A stretch of DNA of 24,391 nucleotides from contig CANBSV010000033.1 in NCBI GenBank assembly GCA_947372225.1, positions 1-24,391 on the forward strand. Direction: 5' to 3'. The translations under genes were made by a program, and so were the position numbers. The DNA is from Burkholderiales bacterium. Its GTDB lineage: Bacteria; Pseudomonadota; Gammaproteobacteria; Burkholderiales; Burkholderiaceae_C. This document shows positions 7,868 through 15,229 of the stretch, piece after piece. The notes under the pieces are model-generated. The model saw only the letters and a list, made by a program, of their open reading frames with translations, was not told where the DNA came from and made no database searches. Position 1 is the stretch's first letter. Every line of letters begins with the position of its first letter.

Positions 7868-9790
7868 ATGACAGCAACAGCCCCACCAGCAGCCGCACCC
7901 AATGCCCAGCCAGGCCCGCGCTTTGGCAGGTTTGAATTGTTGCGCCTGCTCGGCAAGAGCCAGGGCACGATGGTGTGGCTTGTCAACGATCCGAGAACGC
8001 AGCAGCAACTCGTATTGACCCTCCCGCGAGAGCAACCGGTTGAACCAGGTGCCGTCGAGAACTGGCTGGTGCAGGTGCGTCAGGCCGCGCGCTTGGCTCA
8101 TCCCCATCTGGCTCAGGCTGTCGAGGTGGCGGTACAGGAACACTGGCCGTACGTGGCAGTTGATCGTTCGCATGGTGTGTTGTTAAGCGAACGGTTGGTC
8201 GAGAATCCGCACCCATCTCCGTTGGAGGTGGTTGGCTGGGTTTGCCAGGTGCTGGAGGGTCTGGCTTTTGCGCACGATTCCGGCTCGGCTCACCATGACC
8301 TTCAACTGCACAGCCTGCAGATCAGTGAAGCTGGTCGGGTCCGGCTGATGGCACTGGGAAGCAGTGGCGCGGGCGGTGGCTCTTCGCACTCCTCAACCAT
8401 TCTGTCAGCGCGTGGGGCTGATCGCGCGTCGCTGGTTGAAGCCGACGCGCTTAGAGCCCATCGCGAAGCTGCGGGACGAGACGTCTTGGCCTGCGGCGTG
8501 TTGCTGCACAGGCTCTTGAGCGGCGTTTGGCCTCTTGAGGAGTCTGACATCAGGAAAGTGGTGCGTCGGCTGGCGCCACTGGGTCAGGACTTCATAAGGC
8601 TGCCCTGGAGCGGGCCGCATCCCATACCCGAGGCATTGCGTGCGATTGCCAACCGCAGCACGTCGAGTCAGCCTACACAGCACTATGTGAATGCCCGCAG
8701 TTTCCTGCGCGCCTTGCAAGGCTGGATGGATGCTGAAGCGCTCGGTAGCGACGGCCCACTCGAACTGATGTTGGATCGCTTGCGCACGGTGGGTGTGCTG
8801 CCTGCAGGACTCGGAATCAGCTCTCGGGTCGAACGATTGGCCGGGATGGACGGCCAGCACACCGAAGAGATTGCTCACCACATCTTGCAAGACATGGCGC
8901 TGAGCTTCGAGTTGCTCCGCGAGGTGAACTCCTCGCATCTTCAGGGTACTCAAGGCGCTGTGACAGCTCCTGTGTTGACCATCCGCCGAGCGATAGCCTT
9001 GGTAGGACTCAACGGTGTGCGTCGGGCTGCCAACGCACTTCGGCAGTGGCCGGGGCCGCTGTCCGAGGCCCATGCCAAGTCACTGCGAGCGTTGATGGAC
9101 CGGGTGCGTTTGGCCGGCTACACGGCACAGGCGCTTCGTCCTCCAGGGTACGACGGCGAAGTGGTCTACCTGGTGGCCGTGCTGCAAAACCTAGGGCGAT
9201 TGCTGGCCCAGTATCACTTTCCGGATGAGTTCGAACAAATCGGTCGTCTGATGCAAGCCCTCCCTGCCGATCCCGAGGCCAAACCGGATGCTCCAACTCG
9301 CGCGGGGTGGAGTGAGTCCGAGGCTTCGTTTGCCGTGCTGGGAATTGACATCGAGGCGATCGGCGCTGCCGTGGCCCGCCATTGGGGGTTGGGTGAGGAA
9401 ATGCTGCACATGATTCGTTGCCTCCCCAAGGACAGGCCGGTACGTGCCCCTGAAGGCGACATTGATGTCTTGCGCATCACGGCGAGTGCCGCCAACGAGG
9501 CGGTCGATGCGATGCTGGCTTCAGAGCCCGATCGGCACGCGCGTGGCATGCCCGCCGTTACGCCGGCAGGCTCGGCCGCTGCCAAGGCAGCGGCGGCGAA
9601 GGCAACGGCAACCCGCAACTTGCCGGCTCAGCGTTACGCCAAAACCCTCGGGTTGACGCCGCGCAGCGTCCAAGAGGCCTTGGCCACCGCCATGGAGGCC
9701 GTGCGTAGCGGGGCTCCGGTGCAGTCAGTCGACCTGTCCAATCGAGGGGAGCCTGACCATTCGGCTCGGCCTGCCACCGCGCTTGGCTGA
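7868..9790 (+). CDS. Pseudokinase-HDOD fusion protein
   Basis: The 640-residue product joins a Ser/Thr-kinase-like domain (~18-290) to an HDOD domain (~298-520) and an Ala/Lys-rich C-terminal tail (~570-585). The kinase fold is recognisable from FGRFELLRLLGKSQGTMVWLV and the AHHDLQLHSLQI loop, but catalytic residues are missing. The VAIK lysine is replaced by T51, HRD reads HHD (142-144) with its later Lys and Asn changed to Gln and Ser, and DFG is ALG (162-164). The HDOD part lacks the HD metal pair: LLHDIGK of related proteins reads LQNLGR here (~439-444). It is therefore probably a regulatory scaffold, not an enzyme. The ATG at 7868 was chosen because the upstream 13 residues do not look family-like; no ribosome-binding site is evident. 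The downstream kinase-like gene begins just after its stop. Confidence 0.8.
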   Translation: MTATAPPAAAPNAQPGPRFGRFELLRLLGKSQGTMVWLVNDPRTQQQLVLTLPREQPVEPGAVENWLVQVRQAARLAHPHLAQAVEVAVQEHWPYVAVDRSHGVLLSERLVENPHPSPLEVVGWVCQVLEGLAFAHDSGSAHHDLQLHSLQISEAGRVRLMALGSSGAGGGSSHSSTILSARGADRASLVEADALRAHREAAGRDVLACGVLLHRLLSGVWPLEESDIRKVVRRLAPLGQDFIRLPWSGPHPIPEALRAIANRSTSSQPTQHYVNARSFLRALQGWMDAEALGSDGPLELMLDRLRTVGVLPAGLGISSRVERLAGMDGQHTEEIAHHILQDMALSFELLREVNSSHLQGTQGAVTAPVLTIRRAIALVGLNGVRRAANALRQWPGPLSEAHAKSLRALMDRVRLAGYTAQALRPPGYDGEVVYLVAVLQNLGRLLAQYHFPDEFEQIGRLMQALPADPEAKPDAPTRAGWSESEASFAVLGIDIEAIGAAVARHWGLGEEMLHMIRCLPKDRPVRAPEGDIDVLRITASAANEAVDAMLASEPDRHARGMPAVTPAGSAAAKAAAAKATATRNLPAQRYAKTLGLTPRSVQEALATAMEAVRSGAPVQSVDLSNRGEPDHSARPATALG

Positions 9791-9791
9791 G

Positions 9792-10079
9792 ATGCCGCTG
9801 TCCTCATCGTCGGCGTCGCTGCAGGGCCGGTTCGAACTGCGCAGGGTTCTGGACACGGCAAGCGCTTCGGCAGTCTGGATCGGATTCGATCTACGCCGTG
9901 AGCGAGAAGTGTTGGTGGAATTTTTCAACGCTGCTGCGCTTGATGACGACGTTGCATTACAGGCCTGGTTGGTTGGCGTGCGCCGCACCCGTGGGTTGGT
10001 TCATCGCAACATTGCCCCTGTGGTCGCAGCCGACGTGCACGATGGTCTGACCTGCCCCCTTCCAGCCATACCAACCTGA
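9792..10079 (+). pseudogene. Truncated second kinase-like gene
   Basis: The open frame starts ATG at 9792, one base after the preceding stop (an in-frame TTG at 9783 is also possible). It encodes a kinase N-lobe-like segment: LQGRFELRRVLDTASASAVWIGFDLRREREVLVEFF, with Glu where the VAIK lysine would be, then GLVHRNIAPVVAADVHDG. After about base 10045 the sequence ceases to look like a kinase and the frame ends at 10079. From there the opposite strand reads as a tyrosine-recombinase fragment. This suggests an insertion or deletion removed the rest of the gene. The adjacency to the pseudokinase-HDOD gene implies the two were once an operon pair. Confidence 0.7.
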
Positions 10080-10918
10080 AGTAGCAGGAGTCCGCCACCT
10101 TGATCTGGGCCAGTTCTGAGACCGTATCGCCCGAATACAGCCCCAGCAGCGGCAGCCAGTACACAGCCAAGCCTCCCGACTGCCAGCCCGTGGGAACCGC
10201 CATGGACCGGAACAAGCTGAGCCCAGCCATCTTCTCGAAGTGATGCGCTGACCACCGGGCCCGAGGCTTTTCCGTCTCGTATTCGATCGATGGCAATTCC
10301 CAGCCAGCAGTGGCTATCGGTCCACTCCAGTTCCTGATGTGCAAAGCGCAGCAGGCCGCAAACGCTCACGAGGAAGCCGTGCACGGTCTTGCTGGCGTAC
10401 TCACCGGATCGAGACTTACCCATCAGCCAGGCCTTGAACTCGTGGCCTTGGGCTCTGGTGATGTCCTAGGTGTGCGGCGTCGGTGAGCCTGCCCACTGTT
10501 CGTACAACGCCAGCGCTCTCGCAGCAGCACGCTTCGTATCCACGCCTCCCTCGCTTACGGACGCCCACTTCTCGTAGACATCACGCAGCTTTCGGTGGGT
10601 ACGTGGACGGGACTCGGGATACGTTTTCGGGACGGGATCATAGGGCGCGACTGCAGACCCACAGCCGGCAAGCGCGACAAGCTCCTGCGGCTTCCCGAGT
10701 GGCACCGACAGAGCCGCGTCCAGTTTGCCGTGTTCGAAAGCGGAGAGAAGCTCAGCCCGTCGAACCAACGAAAGCCTTATCGCTTGGCGTCGATCGCGGG
10801 TATCGAGAGACCGGACGATCTTGCTGCCGGCGCCAAAAGTTGCTCTGAGGTCCAGGGGAGCCATCACCCGCAGCCACCAAATGTCTCCGTGCTGGAACAG
10901 TCCAGGAAGCTTCGCCAT
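10050..10918 (-). pseudogene. Decayed tyrosine-recombinase (phage-type integrase) gene
   Basis: Read on the minus strand from ATG at 10918, the first 150 codons give an N-terminal domain like those of large phage or island integrases (MAKLPGLFQHGDIWWLRV, then DRRQAIRLSLVRRAELL). An in-frame TAG at 10466-10468 interrupts it; the same frame then continues with DITRAQGHEFKAWLMGK and a core-binding-like segment. Around 10270-10300 the homology shifts frame and resumes as RARWSAHHFEKMAG and YWLPLLGLYSGDTVSELAQIKVAD. In active relatives this last motif carries the first catalytic arginine (usually GAR); here it reads GDT. The catalytic H-x-x-R and Tyr region is absent because the sequence runs into the broken kinase-like gene. 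The exact 3' junction (~10045-10075) is uncertain. It is a remnant of an integrated element. Confidence 0.82.
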
Positions 10919-10946
10919 TGCCGCAATCTCGCATGTGAGTCATCGA

Positions 10947-10969
10947 AAGTGACACACACAAGTGACACA
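10947..10969. repeat. Direct repeat AAGTGACACA (two copies, period 13)
   Basis: Two exact 10-bp copies, at 10947-10956 and 10960-10969, are separated by three bases, just upstream of the integrase-remnant start. Such spacing is compatible with arm-type or regulatory sites of a recombinase, but this is inference. Confidence 0.55.
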
Positions 10970-11015
10970 GACCAACTGTCTGAGACCGTCAAATGGCTGG
11001 GAACCCGCATGAATT

Positions 11016-11039
11016 TTGGGTGATCCCGGTGTTGGGTGA
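11016..11039. repeat. Direct repeat TTGGGTGA at the 3' end of ffs
   Basis: Copies at 11016-11023 and 11032-11039 have a 16-base period. The second overlaps the 3' end of the 4.5S RNA gene, and the first lies just downstream of it, toward the integrase remnant. It could be a trace of an attachment-site core or a local duplication; no flanking element end confirms either. Confidence 0.4.
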
Positions 11040-11132
11040 CGAGCCTGACCCCGGCACTGGTCGCAACGGTTGGGGCTGCTTCGTTCCCGACCTGACCCGG
11101 TTGGCCGCGCTTCCATGCGGGGAGGCCCGTCC
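11034..11132 (-). ncRNA. ffs: 4.5S signal recognition particle RNA
   Basis: The minus strand contains the SRP RNA core, GGTCAGGTC-GGGAAC-GAAGCAGCC, with the conserved GGAA tetraloop at 11084-11087. Compared with the E. coli sequence the loop-closing pair is swapped from C-G to G-C, a compensatory change that keeps the stem. The ends pair: GACGGGCCT near the 5' end with AGGCTCGTC near the 3' end (one G-U), then CCCCG with CGGGG. A single hairpin of about 100 nt is expected, the short bacterial type. It binds Ffh and targets nascent membrane proteins. A TACAAT -10 box at 11139-11144 puts the 5' end near 11132; the 3' end is approximate. It lies between the PurM-like gene and the integrase remnant. 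Confidence 0.9.
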
Positions 11133-11138
11133 CGGCCC

Positions 11139-11144
11139 ATTGTA
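11139..11144 (-). promoter_or_regulatory. -10 box of ffs
   Basis: TACAAT on the minus strand lies about seven bases before the predicted 5' end of the 4.5S RNA. A consensus -35 element is not evident 16-18 bases upstream. Confidence 0.55.
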
Positions 11145-11175
11145 GTGACCGGGCGTGTCGCCGCCGGCTGGCGAA

Positions 11176-12315
11176 TCAGCGCAGCTGCAGCGCGTCGTCA
11201 CCGAATTCGAGGCCCAGCGGGTCGATCAGCAGCCGCTTCGGGCCTGCTTCGACCCGACCGGCAACCCACGCACGCACGCCTTGGGCCTTGGCCACAGCCA
11301 CGGTGCGTTCGGCTTGATCGGCCGGCACGAACAGCGCAAAACCAGCTCCCATGTTCAAGGTGCTGTAGGCCTCACGATCGTCTTGCTGCGCGTGGTGCTG
11401 AATGAAGCGCAGCACCGATGGAACCTCGGGCAGGGTGTGAATGCGGTAGGTGTGTTCAGCGGGATGTCGCAGCAGCTTGCGCCAGCCGTGGCCGGTGATG
11501 TTGGCGCAGTAATGCGGGATCACGCCGGCGCGATAGAGCGCTTCGGTGACCGGCGAGTAAAGCGCCGTGGGTGCCAGCAGTGCCGCGCCGTAGGTCAGCG
11601 TCGACACGCCGGGCTCGATGGGGGTGAGATAGCCCTCGGGAAGGCGCTCGACCAGCTTGCGCGCCAGGCTCAGGCCGTTGGCGTGGATGCCGCTGGAAGC
11701 CAGCAGCACGATGGCGTCGCCCGCTCCCAGCCGATCTCCCACGGACAGGCGCTCTTTCGGGTTGATGAGTCCGGTGCATGAGGCGGCCAGGTCGATGCGT
11801 CCGTCTGCCACGATGCCGGCGAGCGCTGGCGTTTCGCCGCCGCCCCAAGCCACGCTGCAGCGATCGCAAGCGCTTTTCCAGCCGGCGACCAGCGACTGTG
11901 CCCGTTGTGCATCGGCAAACCAGTCCGAACCGCCTGCGGCCCAGTAGGCCTGCACGACCAGTGGCGTGGCGCCCACCGTGATGAGGTCGTTGATCGCCAT
12001 GGCGATCGTGTCTTGGGCGATCGCGTCGTAGTGGCTGATGCCGGTGAGTTGCTGCATCTCGTCGGCCACCAACGCCTTGGAGCCCAGGCACTCGACGATG
12101 CTGGCCAGATAGAACGGCCCCACATCCACCACGTACGCCGATTCGCCCCGCGAAGCGGTGACTTCGCTGAATCCGTGCCCCGCGAGGTGGGCGCCGGTGG
12201 CTGCTGCGGCTCGCTGGGCCGAGATTTTCAGCGGGTCGATCAGGTCGTAGTTGACGCCGGATTGCGCGTAGCTGAGCGTGCCGTGATCGGTCGCTGAAGG
12301 CGGGGTGGTGGTCAT
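11176..12315 (-). CDS. PurM-like protein (AIR synthase-related)
   Basis: The 379-residue product has the PurM/AIR-synthase fold signatures: LSYAQSGVNYD near the N-terminus, MAINDLITVGATPLVV (~106-121), GGGETPALAGI, GSSGIHANGLSLARK-type nucleotide loop (here ASSGIHANGLSLARK), ITGHGWRKLLR and STLNMGAGFALFVP. Canonical PurM cyclises FGAM to AIR in purine synthesis. This one diverges at the PurM DGVGTK motif, which reads ECLGSK (75-80), and at LTGGGF, which reads ITGHGW. I therefore treat it as a divergent paralogue with unknown substrate, though automatic annotation would probably call it PurM. The ATG at 12315 has no clear ribosome-binding site; GATAAT about 45 bases upstream may be its -10. 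It diverges from dnaX and precedes ffs on the same strand. Confidence 0.78.
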   Translation of the reverse strand: MTTTPPSATDHGTLSYAQSGVNYDLIDPLKISAQRAAAATGAHLAGHGFSEVTASRGESAYVVDVGPFYLASIVECLGSKALVADEMQQLTGISHYDAIAQDTIAMAINDLITVGATPLVVQAYWAAGGSDWFADAQRAQSLVAGWKSACDRCSVAWGGGETPALAGIVADGRIDLAASCTGLINPKERLSVGDRLGAGDAIVLLASSGIHANGLSLARKLVERLPEGYLTPIEPGVSTLTYGAALLAPTALYSPVTEALYRAGVIPHYCANITGHGWRKLLRHPAEHTYRIHTLPEVPSVLRFIQHHAQQDDREAYSTLNMGAGFALFVPADQAERTVAVAKAQGVRAWVAGRVEAGPKRLLIDPLGLEFGDDALQLR

Positions 12316-12415
12316 GGGCGAGGGCTGCGAAAAGCCGCGGCTGGTGGGGCTGAAGGGGATCGGAGCGGATTATCCGGCAGCCCCTGCGTCGGCCATCGTC
12401 GCGAGGCTCGGCAAC

Positions 12416-12421
12416 TAGAAT
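12416..12421 (+). promoter_or_regulatory. Putative -10 box of dnaX, six bases before the ATG
   Basis: TAGAAT is followed by CGATCG and then the dnaX ATG at 12428. The usual distance from -10 box to transcription start would place the start at or near the A of the ATG, with no room for a ribosome-binding site. No good -35 element is seen. Confidence 0.45.
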
Positions 12422-12427
12422 CGATCG

Positions 12428-14248
12428 ATGAGTTACTTGGTGCTCGCCCGCAAATACCGACCCCGAAGTTTCGACGCTCTGGTGGGGCAGGAACACGTGG
12501 TGCAGGCGCTTGCGAATGCGCTCACGCAGGGCCGCTTGCACCACGCCTATCTGTTCACCGGTACCCGTGGGGTCGGCAAGACCACGGTGTCGCGCATCCT
12601 CGCCAAATCGCTGAACTGCACCGGAGCTGATGGGCAGGGCGGCATCACCGCGAGCCCGTGTGGCGTTTGCAACGCCTGTCGCGACATCGACGCCGGGCGC
12701 TTCGTGGACTACATCGAACTCGATGCAGCCTCCAACCGCACCGTCGAAGAGATCACTCCGTTGCTCGACCAAGCGGTCTACAAGCCGGTGGTCGGCCGCT
12801 TCAAGGTCTATCTGATCGACGAAGTCCACATGCTGTCGAACACCGCGTTCAATGCGATGCTCAAGACGCTGGAGGAGCCGCCCGAGTACCTGAAATTCGT
12901 GTTGGCCACCACCGATCCTCAGAAGGTCCCGGCCACTGTGCTGTCGCGTTGCTTGCAGTTCAACTTGCGGCCGATGGGTGCGCGCACCGTGCAGGAGCAT
13001 TTGGCCCATGTGCTCGCTGCTGAAGGCATTTCGGCTGAAGCCGGGGCACTGCGCCTGCTGGCGCGCGCTGCGCGCGGCTCGATGCGTGATGCGCTGTCGG
13101 TCACTGACCAGGCCATCGCGTTCGGTGGCGGTGAATTGGTCGAATCCGCCGTGCGCGACATGCTCGGCGCCGTGGATCGCAGTCACGCCATTCGTCTGAT
13201 CGAGGCGTTGGCTGCGTGCGATGGCCGTGCGCTGCTCGCCGAAGCCGACGCGTTGCGCGTGCTGGGCCTGTCCGCCGCGGGCACGCTCGAGGAGATGGCC
13301 GATCTGCTGCAGCAGATGGCCGTGGCGCAGGCGGTACCGGACGCGCTGGATACGAGCGAGCCGGACGCGTTGGCGGCTTCCAGGTTGGCGCCATGCCTGG
13401 CGGCTGATGTGATTCAGTTGCTCTACAGCATGGCTTTGCATGGCCGCGGCGAGTTGTCGCTGGCGCCCGACGAGCACAGCGGACTGGTGATGGTGTTGCT
13501 GCGCATGCTCGCGTTTTGTCCGCCTGGCAGCCAAACGACCCGGGAACTTGCGCTGCCCCGGGAGAAGCCGGCCGCTGCGGTAGCGGCACCCAATCGAGTG
13601 AGCGCACTTGAGGTGCCTGTGCAACGCTTGGCTGTGACTGGCGCGCCAGCGGCTGTCGCTCGACCGCCGACGGTGGCGGTGCGGGTGGCCGAGCGCACCC
13701 CTCCGCCTTGGGTTGACGCCGACCTTGGCGACGAGGGTGTGGTTGAGGCGCTCGAGTGCGCGACATCGGTCAGTGACGCCGCCCAGGGCCCGGTCCGGGA
13801 CGTTGCATCTGGGGTTGAGGCCCCAGCATCCCCCGCTGTCATCCCGACGGCCCTGGGCGATCGTTGGGCCGACGTGGTGGACGCCATGGTTCGCGTGGGC
13901 AGCATCACCGCCATGGTTCGCGAGTTGGCACAGCAGTCGCAGTGCCTGAGCATGGACGAAGACACCTCACGAGCCGTCTGGGTGTTGCAGGTTGACCGTG
14001 AGACGCTGCGCGCACGCGCTCAATGCGACAAGCTCGAAGCGGCCCTGAGGCAGCACCTGGGGACCGATCTCAGGCTTGACGTGCGCGCTGGCACGGTCGT
14101 CGACACGCCGGCCCTGCGCAACACAGCCGAGCGCGAGCGCAGGCAGCGCCAGGCTGAAAAGATCATTCATGACGACGCAGCGGTGCGCTCGCTGATGGAT
14201 CAGTACCCCGGCGCGCGCATCGTGCCCGGCTCGGTCAAATACCAATAA
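12428..14248 (+). CDS. dnaX: DNA polymerase III subunits tau/gamma
   Basis: DnaX is the clamp-loader ATPase that assembles the beta clamp and tethers the polymerase cores. The 606-residue protein starts MSYLVLARKYRPRSFDALVGQEHV. It has Walker A GTRGVGKT (45-52), the zinc-binding cysteines C64, C78, C81 and C84, Walker B VYLIDEVHML (127-136), and the sensor-1 and SRC motifs (FVLATTDPQKVP, LSRCLQF). A Pro/Ala/Val-rich linker spans ~375-465 and a tau-type C-terminal domain follows, ending with PGARIVPGSVKYQ. No A-AAA-AAG slippery heptamer is visible, so a frameshift-made gamma form as in E. coli is not supported. It heads dnaX-ybaB-recR, a conserved order. Confidence 0.96.
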   Translation: MSYLVLARKYRPRSFDALVGQEHVVQALANALTQGRLHHAYLFTGTRGVGKTTVSRILAKSLNCTGADGQGGITASPCGVCNACRDIDAGRFVDYIELDAASNRTVEEITPLLDQAVYKPVVGRFKVYLIDEVHMLSNTAFNAMLKTLEEPPEYLKFVLATTDPQKVPATVLSRCLQFNLRPMGARTVQEHLAHVLAAEGISAEAGALRLLARAARGSMRDALSVTDQAIAFGGGELVESAVRDMLGAVDRSHAIRLIEALAACDGRALLAEADALRVLGLSAAGTLEEMADLLQQMAVAQAVPDALDTSEPDALAASRLAPCLAADVIQLLYSMALHGRGELSLAPDEHSGLVMVLLRMLAFCPPGSQTTRELALPREKPAAAVAAPNRVSALEVPVQRLAVTGAPAAVARPPTVAVRVAERTPPPWVDADLGDEGVVEALECATSVSDAAQGPVRDVASGVEAPASPAVIPTALGDRWADVVDAMVRVGSITAMVRELAQQSQCLSMDEDTSRAVWVLQVDRETLRARAQCDKLEAALRQHLGTDLRLDVRAGTVVDTPALRNTAERERRQRQAEKIIHDDAAVRSLMDQYPGARIVPGSVKYQ

Positions 14249-14280
14249 GCATTGCCGACATTTACCAAGGAGATCTGACG

Positions 14281-14607
14281 ATGATGAAGGGCCAACTCGC
14301 CGGCTTGATGAAGAAAGCCCAAGCCATGCAGGACAGCCTGAAGAAGGCGCAGGACGAACTCGGCGATATTGAAGTGGAGGGCCAGTCGGGCGCAGGGCTC
14401 GTTAAGGTGACGATGACCTGCAAGCACGAGGTCAAGCGCGTTGTCATCGACCCCAGTCTGCTTGCCGACGACAAGGACATGCTCGAAGACTTGGTGGCTG
14501 CCGCGTTCAATGACGGTCTTCGGCGTGCCGAAGAGGTCTCCCAGGAAAAAATGGGCAAGGTGACGGCCGGGATGCCGCTGCCGCCCGGCATGAAGTTTCC
14601 GTTTTGA
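14281..14607 (+). CDS. ybaB: Nucleoid-associated protein YbaB/EbfC
   Basis: YbaB is a small dimeric DNA-binding protein found next to dnaX and recR in many bacteria. The 108-residue product begins MMKGQLAGLMKKAQAMQDSLKKAQDEL, a long amphipathic helix, then the beta region GAGLVKVTMTCKHEVKRVVIDPSLL and a C-terminal helix with GKVTAGMPLPPGMKFPF. An AAGGAGA ribosome-binding site lies seven bases before the first of two adjacent ATG codons. It starts 32 bases after dnaX and ends 24 bases before recR, so cotranscription is likely. Confidence 0.95.
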   Translation: MMKGQLAGLMKKAQAMQDSLKKAQDELGDIEVEGQSGAGLVKVTMTCKHEVKRVVIDPSLLADDKDMLEDLVAAAFNDGLRRAEEVSQEKMGKVTAGMPLPPGMKFPF

Positions 14608-14631
14608 CCGACTCCCAGCGCGCGCACCGGC

Positions 14632-15219
14632 ATGGCTGAGCCCGCGCTCGATGCCCTCGTCGAGGCGCTCAGAAGCCTGCCGGGGGTCGGCGAGAAGTCG
14701 GCGCGTCGCATGGCTTTGCACCTGCTGCAGCACGATCGGCCCGGCGCACAGCGTCTGGCCTTGTCGTTGCAGGCAGCCGTGGCCACGGTGCGGCACTGTG
14801 TTCGCTGTCACACGTTCACCGAAAGTGAGTTGTGCGGCATCTGCGCCGACCCTCAGCGTGATGCCCGATTGCTGTGTGTCGTCGAGACACCGGCTGATCA
14901 AGCCGCCATGGAGCGCACTGGCAGTTACGCCGGTTACTACTTCGTTCTGATGGGACGCTTGAGTCCGCTCGACGGGGTGGGCGTGCACGATATCGGGCTG
15001 CGTGAACTGCTAGCCCGTTCTTGCCAGCCCGAGGTTGAGGAGGTGATCGTGGCGACCAACTTCACGGCTGAGGGCGAAGCCACGGCTCACGCGGTGAGCG
15101 AGGCCCTGAAGGCTCGCGACCTTCGTGTGACGAGACTGGCCCGCGGCGTGCCGGTAGGCAGCGAGCTTGAGTACGTTGATCTCGGCACCATCGCGCATGC
15201 GCTGGTCGACCGCCGTTGA
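14632..15219 (+). CDS. recR: Recombination mediator protein RecR
   Basis: RecR, with RecF and RecO, loads RecA at single-stranded gaps. The 195-residue protein has the helix-hairpin-helix LRSLPGVGEKSARRMALHLL (~13-32), a C4 zinc finger (CVRCHTFTESELCGIC, ~58-73), a Toprim domain beginning LCVVETPADQAAMERTG (~82-99), and the terminal GGxL-type region near ARGVPVGSELEYVDLGTI. The length matches the family. The start at 14632 has little upstream ribosome-binding sequence, in line with translation coupled to ybaB. Confidence 0.96.
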   Translation: MAEPALDALVEALRSLPGVGEKSARRMALHLLQHDRPGAQRLALSLQAAVATVRHCVRCHTFTESELCGICADPQRDARLLCVVETPADQAAMERTGSYAGYYFVLMGRLSPLDGVGVHDIGLRELLARSCQPEVEEVIVATNFTAEGEATAHAVSEALKARDLRVTRLARGVPVGSELEYVDLGTIAHALVDRR

Positions 15220-15229
15220 GGAGCCTTCC

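Noticed and set aside
10466..10918. A separate intact small gene for the integrase N-terminal part
   Set aside because: After the TAG the same frame continues directly into integrase sequence, so this is the front of one broken gene.
10483..11023. Overlapping plus-strand frames in the integrase region
   Set aside because: They are antisense to the recognisable integrase remnant and the ffs region, and show no family motifs or ribosome-binding sites.
11456..13624. Long open frame of 722 codons on the minus strand
   Set aside because: It runs antisense to the start of dnaX and in another frame of the PurM-like gene; its composition is Arg/His/Gln-rich with no domain. It is a shadow of GC-rich coding DNA.
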